Source of the DNA: Diospyros lotus
Taxonomy: Eukaryota > Streptophyta > Magnoliopsida > Ericales > Ebenaceae
Direction: 5' to 3'
Assembly: GCF_014633365.1 (NCBI RefSeq)
Contig: NC_068351.1
Span: 7,384,907 to 7,448,906, forward strand
Length of the DNA: 64,000 bases
This document shows positions 33,450-64,000 of the stretch, in pieces. Positions within the stretch are counted from its first letter, which is position 1. Each line of letters starts with the position of its first letter. The notes under the pieces are model-generated. The model was not told the origin of the DNA. It saw nothing but the letters and a program-made list of their open reading frames with translations, and did not search any database. The translations under genes were made by a program, and so were the position numbers.

Positions 33450-36400
33450 TTTGTACAAATAGCTTTAGCCTAGATAATTAACACACTTGGCATTGGCATT
33501 GACAGTCCCTTTTGCAGACTTTTGAAAGGAATTGATTCACCTTGGACCAGCTTGTTTGTCTCGGAACTACTACTTCAATCAACACATATTTTACTTTTAA
33601 TCATGCCCCCCTACTCTCTTATTTTTACACTGCATTGTCTTTATTTTTAAACCATTATTAACATAATTACCACTACCCTATGAGAAAATCCTTTTAACAA
33701 ATAGTAATATCAATACATTTATATATGTGGGATCAATCTATGAGACCTGAGTCTGGATCACTATTCTACTGGACATGAGGTGTTATTTGGAACGTACAGT
33801 AAAAATCTCCAAAATAATATACAGATTGGCTCAATCTTAACCAACATCATTAATGATGGAGAAAATCCCTTCCCTAAAATTGATATTTTGTTGTGAAATT
33901 CAAATCAATATCTCTTACAATTAGAAAAGAACAGTCAAAACTCTTTTGAGCATAAATCCCAAGTGCATAAATCCAAGAAAAATAAACCCTTTTTCCCTTA
34001 AAAATAATCCATTTATCTGGAGAGAAAATATTTATTTTGAGGAGACAACATTTAGTATTAGTATCTTAAATAACATTTTTTAATTTTAAATAACATAATC
34101 TCAAGATGATGATGTGTGCTAATTATGAATCAACTCCATGACCTAAGGGCAATCAGCCTTAAATAATGAAGACAAAACTTTATGGCCCAAAACAATAATG
34201 CACAATCTCAACATGAACACAAACAATCCTATAATTAGCATAAAACCAGAAAAGGAGGAAAGGAGGCAGAAGCATGTTAAGAAGTGAAGGGCAGTGAGAG
34301 TGGAAGTTGGGCGATTTTATTTCTCTATCCAGCCACAGGAAAATTAAAATATGTTTTTTTTTTTTTTTATAACCAATTACACTTGAACACGGCTACTTGT
34401 ATGCATAGAAACCAATATAATAGCAATAGCAGCCCAACCATAGGCCTGAACGACCAAAGGATCACTGCATAAATTTCTCCAGGCAAGCTCAATGCAAAGA
34501 ATCAGATATGGGAATGGGAGCAATAATGATTAATGAGCCAATAATAAATATATATATTCATTTGCTTTAGTGAGCTAATAAGAATAGCTTTAGTCTCAAA
34601 AGAGGGATGAAAATGACTACAAAGATTGTTGCATTATTGGTGAAGGGATGGAAAAGATTGTTTGTACTTGTTGGGTCAATAAAATAACATTAAGCTCCAC
34701 CATCGAAGTTGCTTGATGTGAGCTCCCTTGTTAGGAAGTATTATTGTTCAGATTGTGAGTTGAGAAATCAAGATCATGTTCCCCTATCTCCAGATCCCAT
34801 CAGCTCAACACAAAAAGCATTACTCATAGCAAATTTATACCTAATAGGCTCAGTCAAAATTTTTAGATGACCAAAATAAAAGTTGTTGTTTATCCATAAT
34901 ATTAGAGAGTTAGAATTTAAATACTCGAGACTGTTTAATGGAATCAAAATTAAGGCTCGTGACAATGATGATAAGAGACTCAATCCAAATTTATACTAGA
35001 GAGTAGATAACATAGATAACGGTATTAATTCATGACTTTTTCTATTTTATTGTCGTTTGCATAATTGAATTTCTATTTGTGGATAAATAGGTCACAGCCA
35101 GGCCCCAGCCCTACATAGCAGATGGAGTACAAACAACACAAGAGTTTCCTTCCATCTCCAGGACAGCCAAAGGCCAAGTGAAACTGCATTAAAACACAAT
35201 GATTTCATGCATGCATGCTTGTATAATTGGCTCTCTTTCTTTTCTTTCCTCATAATTGATACACATATCCAAGCATTATATATGATGCTGGATCCACAAA
35301 GCCAGACTTGCTTGGGATTGTCGTCAACTGGGCAAGTGAACTCCTACCATGTGGCCTCAGTACTCACCAAATCTTAGGCTGGGACAGATCTGTTGTTGGT
35401 CTTCAAGCATATTAGAAGCCCAAATTGGGGATGAAATTAAGAAAGGGGGGTCACGATGAGGGCCTGGGAACAGGGTCCATTTTCTTTTGACATTTAGGGG
35501 AATTATTGGAGGGGTGAATGAGTGTTTGTGGTTGTGCATGCAATGCCCCTTTCCATTAGTTTCATTCATTGATTTTGGAAGATGTGAGTGTGGGGTACCA
35601 ATCACCTCTAGCCCTAACATGAAATGTTCTCTCTTCTGCAGACTAGTTGTGTGGTGGGAAATAGTCACATCTTTCATCTAACTTTAAAATGTCAATCAAC
35701 TACCAATCAAAGTGCAAATTTCGCTTGCGACACTTTTTGAACAAAAATTTGAAATCTCAAATTTAAGTCTCGAGTTCATGAATTATTTAAACAGCTATCT
35801 ATTTATATGATATAATCCACAATTGAAGTTTGATTGTAAGATACGTGTGGATGCAGTACTAAAAAGTTAATAGTAATAATCATAAAATATCACATCTGAT
35901 AAATAAACTTAAAATCCCAAAAATTATTCAATAAATAATTATAATAATGTCCAACCAATAAAAATTAAACAAATAAATAAACAGTAAACTAAAATCTAAT
36001 GTGTTTAAATGCAACTAGCTGCACGCACACATATGTTCTTAAATTTATAGAATAATTTCTATTTTAATTGAGTTATTGCTATCATCAACATCAACCCCTA
36101 AGATAAGAAAAAATTGATCCACATTTAAAATCTTGCTTAAAAAAACATATATTAATTTAAACTCTAACAAAATTATTTTAATTAAAATCTAAAACTCTAA
36201 CGTTGTCAAATTACGTAATAAAATATTTTTTCTTAAATTAAACACAAGAATGAGATTCCCCTAAAAGCAAGAACTAGAGTGATTTCTATTTTCAGAACAT
36301 AGATCAAGTAGTTGGATCATGATAAGTTAAAATTCACATCAGTAGGTCGTGGGTTCGATTTTTTGTCTTGAACAGTAAAGCAAAACCTCCACTTGTAATT

Positions 36401-37254
36401 TACCTTCTTTGTCAAAATTAAAAACACGAGCAACAAAAAATTACACAAGAACGATAATCTCAAGAGCACCAGTGATTTCTACTTTATTTAGTGTGGCACC
36501 TGCTTCTCCCCTTTGCCAGAAACCATTCTAGGTTTCTTCTTTATATTTTAGTACCTAGCTTGTAGCAGTTTTTTTTTTCTTTTTTTCTTTTCACAAGTTG
36601 AGGAGAGGAGAGGAAAGGCAAGGAAAATTGCTATTTAGCCATTTCATCCGGTGCTCTCTCTCTTTTTGTAAGAAGTTTTGATATAATTTTTTAAGAAGAG
36701 TTTAAAATTTAAGTGCTGCCAGAATGTTGAATAAAATGCAGGTCCTTTCAGGTAAGCCTAACAAAATGACGGTCACCAACTGCTTTAATATGGATCAATG
36801 TACTCTAAAATATAATGTCCTCGCTAAATATGGCCATGAATCCCTTTCAGAGAAGCATATTAGTATTAAAATTCATGCAATCAACCTTAGATGGTGAAAT
36901 TAAGACATGGAATTAATGTTGTCCTCTCATAAGAGCACGGTAGTGGCAGCCAAATCATCAGAATGGGTCAATGTCCTTTAGGAGCTTTGAAGTGGCAGCC
37001 AAATCAACAAAAGGAAAACTTTCTAGCATGAAAACACAATAGTACCACAACATACTTTTACCAGTATCTCATGAAAATATGTGAACAGACAAGCAACTGT
37101 TGTTGCCCCATTGCAAGAGCTGGGGTGGTCCTTCAACCGTTTATTACTAATAGAATTTCATACAAAGTAAAAACTGATATTCAGTTCTCGACGAATAATA
37201 CTGGTGGTCCTCCACCGGATGACCCGTCAAGACTGGAATCTAGAACCTTCCATC
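33450..37254. other. Intergenic, no gene seen
   Basis: AT-rich DNA between the PKS gene and the 3' end of the HINT1 gene. The stretch 35085-35690 is less AT-rich and might be a transcribed non-coding region, but I find no open frame, splice pattern or known small RNA in it. Confidence 0.45.
36299..36366 (+). mobile_element. SINE-like tRNA-derived fragment
   Basis: A box-A-like TAGATCAAGTAGTTGG and a box-B-like GGGTTCGATTT (about 36350-36361) lie about 35 bases apart, as in tRNA-derived SINE heads. No flanking duplication could be found, so it is probably an old, eroded copy. Confidence 0.35.
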
Positions 37255-57658
<20,404 letters not shown>

Positions 57659-58538
57659 GGAAGGAGGAGAGTGACAGAGGTGAGAGATCAACACGCCCAG
57701 TCGGCTTGCATTTGCGCCGAAGCTTCTGCTTCTGGAGTTTATATTGCCTGTCTCTCCTTCCCCGGCCCTTTCGCTGCCCTTCATCCTCTTTTACTCATTT
57801 TCTTTATTTTGCCATATTTTTTCGCGTATAAGGAGGCTTTAATCCAGGGCTCCATCACCCTCCCTCTTCTCCAATTAGCACTTGACACGTTGTTCTTAGT
57901 ACCATCATATCTTAATTATTTTGTGAAATTTATATTTTTGCCCATCTAATTTTACCCTTTTTTTTCATGCACTTAAATTTTTTTTATTTTAATTATATTT
58001 TAAATTTTAATTATTAAATTATTTTTATCTTTGTATATTGTCCTTTTTTAACTTAGATTTTGAGTTATCCGATTATACCCTTTGATTTATACATTCGAAT
58101 TAATTTAATTTATATACTTTTATCTATAACAAAAATAATAAAATGAGATAATAAAATACATGTCATATTATGTTCACGTCAAAATATAAAATTTAAATTA
58201 AATTAAAAATATAGATTTAGAGGTATAATCAAAATAATTAAAAGTTTTGATCATCACATTAAAAATTTAATTGTCTTTTCATTATATAACCATTTTTTTA
58301 TAATTTGTGTAATTTTAATAAATGGTTGATTGCAACTGTGTTTATGGTCAAATTAATTCAAGTAATTTGATATTAATTTATAATCAAATTAGTCTTTGGA
58401 TCTATAAAATTGAATCCATAATACAATCAATCTATGCATAATCAAACCAATCCAACTCAATAAAGTTTGGATAGTTGAATGAGACTCTTAGTTCCAATTA
58501 TATACAATAAACTATTAATCTCAATTTTTTGTGGTATG
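57659..58538. other. 5' flank of HINT1 and AT-rich intergenic DNA
   Basis: The first few hundred bases probably hold the HINT1 promoter on the minus strand. The rest has no gene. Confidence 0.4.
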
Positions 58539-58720
58539 TGGTGAAATTTTATCAATTTACACATAAAGAGATATAAAATATTAATATTTGTTTTTTGAAA
58601 TAATGATAAAGATATATATGTGCATATATATATATAAGAGGCGATCATGTGCGGCTCATTGTCATGGAAAAAATCTATTGTTGATGAGTTTGTCGTCTTC
58701 AATGAGAGAGAAAAATAAAA
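58539..58720 (+). repeat. Left copy of a 5.1-kb-spaced direct repeat
   Basis: It matches 63673-63853 over about 180 bp: GAAATTTTATCAATTTACAC, TATTAATATTT, ATATATGTG, then TCTATTGTTGATGAGTTTGT and GAGAGAAAAATAAAA, in the same order and orientation. It may be a dispersed repeat or a pair of LTR-like ends. Neither is proven. Confidence 0.6.
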
Positions 58721-58779
58721 TTTTGTAAAACAAAATAATAAACGTGTTTTTTTTGTCATTTTGAAAAATTATTTTTCAA

Positions 58780-59800
58780 AACAAAAAATTAGAAAACGTG
58801 TTTTTTTGAAATTTTGAAAATAATGATATTTTATTCAATAAATTTGATTATTCGGTAAATTATAAATATTTAATATTAATATATTATTAAATATATATAT
58901 ACATTTTAAAGTTAATGAATTTTGTAATATTTTTTCTTATTGTAATAATAAAATATGAATAAATAAATGTATTTTGAGTTTAGAGTTTATTTTGGATGAA
59001 AATATTCAAAACTCAAAACAACTTTAGTTGTTTTTGAGTTTTTTTTATAATTTTTTTTATTTTCAAAACTACATTTTTAAAAACAGTAAAGAGAACGCGT
59101 TTTCATTATTTTAGAAAATCAAAAATTAAAATGACTTTAAAACAATAAAAAAATGCAGCCTTGTTATTTTATAACTCCTAAAAACTCGTAGTACAAACTT
59201 GATTTTGAAATTATTGAAATATGTAAATAATATATCATTCGTTGTATGTATCTAATATTGTTTACACAGTAATAAGTAATTCATAATAAACGATTAATAA
59301 ATTTACAAAATATGTCAAAAATGTTGTGTTTTATTTACTTTTCAATTTTTAATTTTGAGTTTTGTATTCATTTTCAATTTTCTGTTTTGGTAGTCTATTT
59401 TTAGAAAATTGAAAACACGTTCTCTTCGTTATTTTAAAAAACTATTTCTCAAAACAGAAAAATAGAAAACGCGTTCTCTTTAAAATTTTGAAAATAATTT
59501 TATAATAATATTTTATTCAATAGATTTGATTATTCAATCATTTAGAAATATTTAATATTAATATATTATTAAATATATATATATACATTTTAAAATTAAT
59601 TAATTTTGTAATATTTTTCCATTATAATAATAAAATATGAATAAATAAATAAATGTGTTTTGAGTTTAGAGTTTGTTTTGGATGAAAACATTTAAAATAA
59701 TTTTTTGTTGTTTTGAATTTTATTTATAATTTTTTTTTATTTTTCAAAATATATTTTTAAAAATAATAAAGATAATGTGTTTTTATTATTTTAGAAAATT
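58780..59800 (+). repeat. Tandem duplication of an AT-rich unit of about 0.65 kb
   Basis: Blocks 58780-59130 and 59450-59800 are diverged copies: TTAGAAAACG, TTTTGAAAATAAT, TATTTAATATTAATATATTA, TGAATAAATAAATG, GTTTTGAGTTTAGAGTTT. Each is followed by the word AAAGAGAACGC or a variant. The words GAAAACGCGTTCTCTT and its complement recur, so parts are self-complementary. Confidence 0.55.
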
Positions 59801-59829
59801 AAAAATGACTTTAAAACAGTAAAGAGAAC

Positions 59830-62200
59830 GCAACGTTAATTATTTATATCATATTTTTTTATTTATCTATAGATATAGGTGAGGTGTATAGATCTAAAAG
59901 CTTAGACTCATAACCAAATTGATCTATATCAAGTCCAATTTTTTGAACCTAAGACTAAACTGATATGAAAAAGCAAACCAAACCCAGCAAACATATTGGT
60001 TTGGTTCTTGGGTTTACCCAAATCCATTGATGCCTATACAATTCAATATTGCACTATTTTTAACAATTAGTGCAATTATTGAAACAAACCAGTACAAATA
60101 TAAGATAACTTGGTGGTTTTAAAGTTGATAAATTACATTATAACCCCTTATAATTTGACCAAATATGGTTTAAAAATACTTTGATATATTTGATGTTTGC
60201 TGGGAAATGTAATACATGCCAAATATTTATGCAATATTTGGTAGATATATAGCTTGCCTAGAAATGTATTTTTCTTCCAAGAAATGAATGAATATGTATG
60301 TAGATATGAGAGAAGATTTTCTAATAGCAAAAAGAAAATTGTTAACTAAAGGAATATGGTTTTGAATACGAGACATTAATGAACATTTTTATTTAGTTTT
60401 GGATACATATTGCAAGTTTATATTATTGAGAGTTTTTAAACTTCGTACGTTTCAATTTTGTAGGTTTTATATAAGAATGAATTTTTATATAGTAATATAT
60501 AGACTATTAAAAGATTGAGATGTAAAGAAATTTTGTTATGAATGTTGAGAATGACTAAGGATATTTGTTGTGTCGGATTTGATAACAAATGCACAATGCA
60601 ATCACATGGTTAAATTAGTTGATTTGGAGTGGATTTCAAACAATTCAAAGCGTAATATAATTAAATAATTTTTGAATAATTTATATCTTATCAAATGAAC
60701 TTTTCAACGTTGTCATACTTGAAGATTTGGTTAATCAAATAACTATGATAAAAAAAATATGTCATAATAGAAACGATGTTATTTAAAACTTAAATTTTTA
60801 CACAATATTGTCTCTAAGTGTTATAGTTGTATAATAACTTTCATGAATTTTGAAGATAATTTGGGTATTTTAAATATTTGGTTTCGATCGGCATTGGGTG
60901 GCAACTACATTAAAAAAAATTGAAGGAGTCTCTCAATTTTAAAGGTGGGATAAATATTACTTAAAAAGGGTATAAAATGATCTTATCACAAACATTCAAT
61001 CAAAAAACATGTAGATGGATTAAAACTCTTATTATCACACTAATCATGATTTAGAATAAATGGTTGCATTCTGAATTAAGGGTGTGACTCCATGGTTATT
61101 ATTGAGTTAACTTAATGATAAAATACGTCGAGAGATTTACTAAAGGTAGTCAAAGGATAATGAATTAATTTAACAATGAGAGTTAAATTAATTATTTTAT
61201 TTTAAAAGAATTCCTAATTTTTGATTTAGTAATACATTTTGGAAGAGTGGGGTATTATAATCACAAAGATAAAGACAAAACGGTAAAGAGATGGGAGATC
61301 GATAGATCTGATTAAAATATTATTGTTTGATCAATAGATTTTATGTAAATATTATTGACCCACTATGATACTAATGACATCATTGCCTCCATCAACATCA
61401 TCCGATAGCTCATCATTCGAATATGGTTTGAACTATTTGATAGAGGCCAATTACTTATCTTTCAAATTTGAGACAAGATAAGGGTAGATTGAAGGAGAAT
61501 TAGTCAAAAAGCTAAAAACACAAAAGAAATGAATAAGTAAATAGATAGGTGAATAAGATGGATAATTGTTGACCATTGTCAACAATAAAGAAGGAGAATT
61601 CGACAAATGATGCCAACAATGAAGAAAAAAATGCAATTATAGCTAGGCTTTTACTTGTCTCTCTCTACCTTTATTTTTAGATTACTTGCGATGACATTTA
61701 TCTTATTTTTTTCTATACTTATATCCTACAATTGTTGGTAACAATAAGGGTACTCGTTGGTAGCTTTTGGTCAAAGAACATGATTGGTCATTTGCCATTT
61801 TTATTATTTTTTAAAAATTTAGTATAAATTTTATTTAGTTTAACTTAATTATGATTTATGTAATAGATAGCATGTCTAAGAAAAAAATATAAAACCATCA
61901 GAGCTCTATAAATATTTTGAAATCACAAGGGATCTTCCTACACAGCCCAGACAATAAGAGGTTGGTGTGCAATTTATCCCTTTTAATTTAGCATTTGTAT
62001 TATTGTTTTTTGATGTTTGATGTTAGGTAATTTTTTGCCTCCAAAATTGAGGTAACGATGCTGAAAATTACACCACCAAAGCCTTGATTTAACACAGAAT
62101 GCAATCATGGTTGAACACAAATTGATGTTATCATCAACGATAGAGTGCTTAAAACTACTCGAAGCTAATCCCCCCATAAAAACACTTTATTCCATTATCT
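59830..62200. other. AT-rich intergenic DNA, nothing recognised
   Basis: Stops in every frame. No gene, RNA or element terminus is supported. Confidence 0.5.
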
Positions 62201-62219
62201 ATTTTTTATATGTAGTTAT

Positions 62220-63370
62220 TATTGTTGAATAATGATATTTTTATTACCTTGTGTTATTAAATTAAAGGGTTAATTATTAAATATGACCGGTATATCTTTG
62301 ATGTGTTTCGATAATGATTAAATTTTATATAGTACTTGATGTTTTATCTTTGATATAATTTTGATGATAAAAAATCATTATATTTTGATGATGTTTATTA
62401 TCGTAATGCTTTAAATTAAATGATGCCTTGGGTAATCTCAAATGTATGTGATTAAAGTATTTTTCAATATATATATATATATAAGTTGTTTATGATTTAG
62501 GATATTGAAAATAAAGTTAAAAGTTTTTTTTGTAGCATTTGTCAATTAAGTGTTAAGTTTTTCTAAAAGTATAGTCGATTATGTGCCTTGCATCTGTCGA
62601 CTATTCTCATAGTTCTGTCGACTATGTGTGTATATGATGCTATAAGTTTTATTTATATTTTTGTTCTGTCGACTATGTCTTGTTTTATTTATAAATCTGT
62701 CGACTATCTATTGTCTTATGTCGACTAACTATTTTCGCATAAAGGCATAACGGCTAGTTTTTCATTTTTAAACGGTCACAAAACGTCTTATTTTGGGTAA
62801 AGCTTTTGAGATACTTATAAATACAAATCAAGGAGATCAATAAGAGAGTAATGAACGATAATGAATTAAATTGAGTTTACATTTATACTCGTTTGTATTT
62901 ACAATGATTGTGCTTCATTTTTATCTCTCTAAGGCTTTGATCTAAATTTGTATTAATTTATTCAAACATTGTTTCTAATTTTGAGATATCTTGTGGTTAA
63001 GAGATTTATCTTTTAGATCATCTATTTATTACATTTATTGTATTTCATAGCTTGTGTAGCTAAATGACCAATTTGAGTGGGAGATTTTGTAATTTTCCTA
63101 CTTGATTTAAGTAGAGGGCTTTAGTAGATTATTTGAAAAATTCTTAGTGATGAGCTAAAATAGTAGATTAAGTTTGAGTTAAACCGAACCACTATATATC
63201 TTGGTGTTCTTAAATTCTCTTTATTGTCAAGCACATATCCAATTATTATTTGCATTAAATTTTTATTTTTTATCAAAAGAATTTCAAGTTTTAAACTAAA
63301 TTTTTAATATAATCAATTCACCCCCCTCTTGGTGTGTGCCATAGCACCTCCCAATCTATCAGTACTAATT
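62220..63370 (+). repeat. LTR-like region with repeated CTGTCGACTAT motif
   Basis: The motif CTGTCGACTAT or a close variant occurs about six times between 62573 and 62730. A TATA-like ACTTATAAATACAAATC follows near 62815, then AATTCACCCCCCTCTTGG near 63317, which resembles the LTR end region of some plant Copia elements. I could not fix the boundaries or a target duplication, so this may be a solo LTR of unknown family. Confidence 0.4.
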
Positions 63371-63672
63371 AGGTGTAATAGAAAAGTATGGACCATTTTT
63401 ATATTTTCATAAATAACATATATCTTTTTTGCACTTAATTGAATATAAAAATTAATTATTTTATTTTCATATTTAAATAAATTTATCTTATTCTCTCAAT
63501 TTTTTTTTTATCTTTTTATCTTGCACATCTTATTTGTTCTCAAGTCTTATTTCTTGATGGCTCGTAGCCTTTGTTTTCTAATTTCATATTCTATAAAAGT
63601 CAATAAAACCCAATTGAACTAATAGGTTTAACAACAATTTTCATATCCATCTCTTTTTTTCATCCCACTATC

Positions 63673-63853
63673 TGATGAAATTTTATTAATTTACACACAA
63701 ATATGTATAAAATATTAATATTTACTTTTTGATAGAATGATAAAAGATATATGTGTGTATGCATATATAAGAGGTAACCACGTGTGATTTGTTATCGTGG
63801 AAAAAGTCTATTGTTGATGAGTTTGTCCTCTTTAATAAGAGAGAAAAATAAAA
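63673..63853 (+). repeat. Right copy of the direct repeat found at 58539-58720
   Basis: Same word order as the left copy, including TATATAAGAGGTAACCACGTG where the left copy has TATATAAGAGGCGATCATGTG. The last 150 bp of the window show nothing further. Confidence 0.6.
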
Positions 63854-64000
63854 AAAATGAAACTTAGTAAAAAAAAAAAAAGAGTTCATTGGTAATACTC
63901 AATCATAAATGAAAGAAAATGATGAGAAATAGTTTGTCATTATTTATTGTCTGCAAAATGTGAAGTCCCTCAAGTTTGTCATTATTTCTCAATCATAAAT

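Noticed and set aside
35537..35558. A string resembling miR408 (ATGCAATGCCCCTTTCC)
   Set aside because: Several mismatches in the mature region and no paired arm forming a precursor hairpin nearby.

Overview
The window is nuclear DNA from a flowering plant, most likely a eudicot. Six genes with plant-type GT-AG introns sit in AT-rich intergenic DNA packed with nested transposable elements. I cannot name the species.

Host genes: (1) 14260-16347 (-), a long acidic membrane-anchored protein of the At5g17910/At2g29620-like uncharacterised family, followed by what looks like a decayed C-terminal tail at 13640-14110. (2) 18550-19954 (+), a membrane steroid-binding protein (MAPR/MSBP, cytochrome-b5-like), two exons, 198 aa. 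(3) 20585-23322 (-), a small basic intrinsic aquaporin of the SIP2 class, three exons, 243 aa. (4) 27529-29956 (-), a DUF309-type protein with a probable plastid transit peptide, three exons, 241 aa. (5) 30847-32408 (-), a PHYTOCHROME KINASE SUBSTRATE (PKS) protein, two exons, 472 aa. (6) 37255-57658 (-), a 129-aa histidine-triad protein (HINT1 / 14 kDa zinc-binding protein). Its five exons total only 390 bp but are spread over 20.4 kb, because introns 1 (11.3 kb) and 3 (8.0 kb) are full of transposons.

Transposon layout: 1-3616 is a Copia element inserted into Ty3/gypsy integrase DNA. 5447-8484 is a hAT-like element broken up by three LTR insertions. 10608-10776 is a SINE with a 20-bp target duplication. 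23969-24499 is a short hAT element. 24601-27255 is a Mutator-like element carrying a solo Copia LTR. Within HINT1 intron 3 lie a 4.1-kb gag-only Copia element (39564-43655) and a hAT element with a transposase-like acidic tail (44445-45138). Within HINT1 intron 1 lies a decayed Copia (about 46764-55269), itself invaded by a gypsy element (48529-53075) and a hAT MITE (54480-55142). The gypsy element in turn contains a 947-bp mini-gypsy element (50039-50985). The right end (57.7-64 kb) is AT-rich repeat DNA with duplicated blocks and an LTR-like stretch with a repeated CTGTCGACTAT motif.

Most interesting observation: the 48529-53075 gypsy element has lost pol and carries instead an intronless piece of a host gene, the eIF2-alpha kinase GCN2 (end of the kinase domain plus the start of the HisRS-like domain). 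It lies in the same reading frame as the element's gag, separated by a single TAG codon. It is a gag/host-gene arrangement inside a retrotransposon inside a retrotransposon inside an intron.
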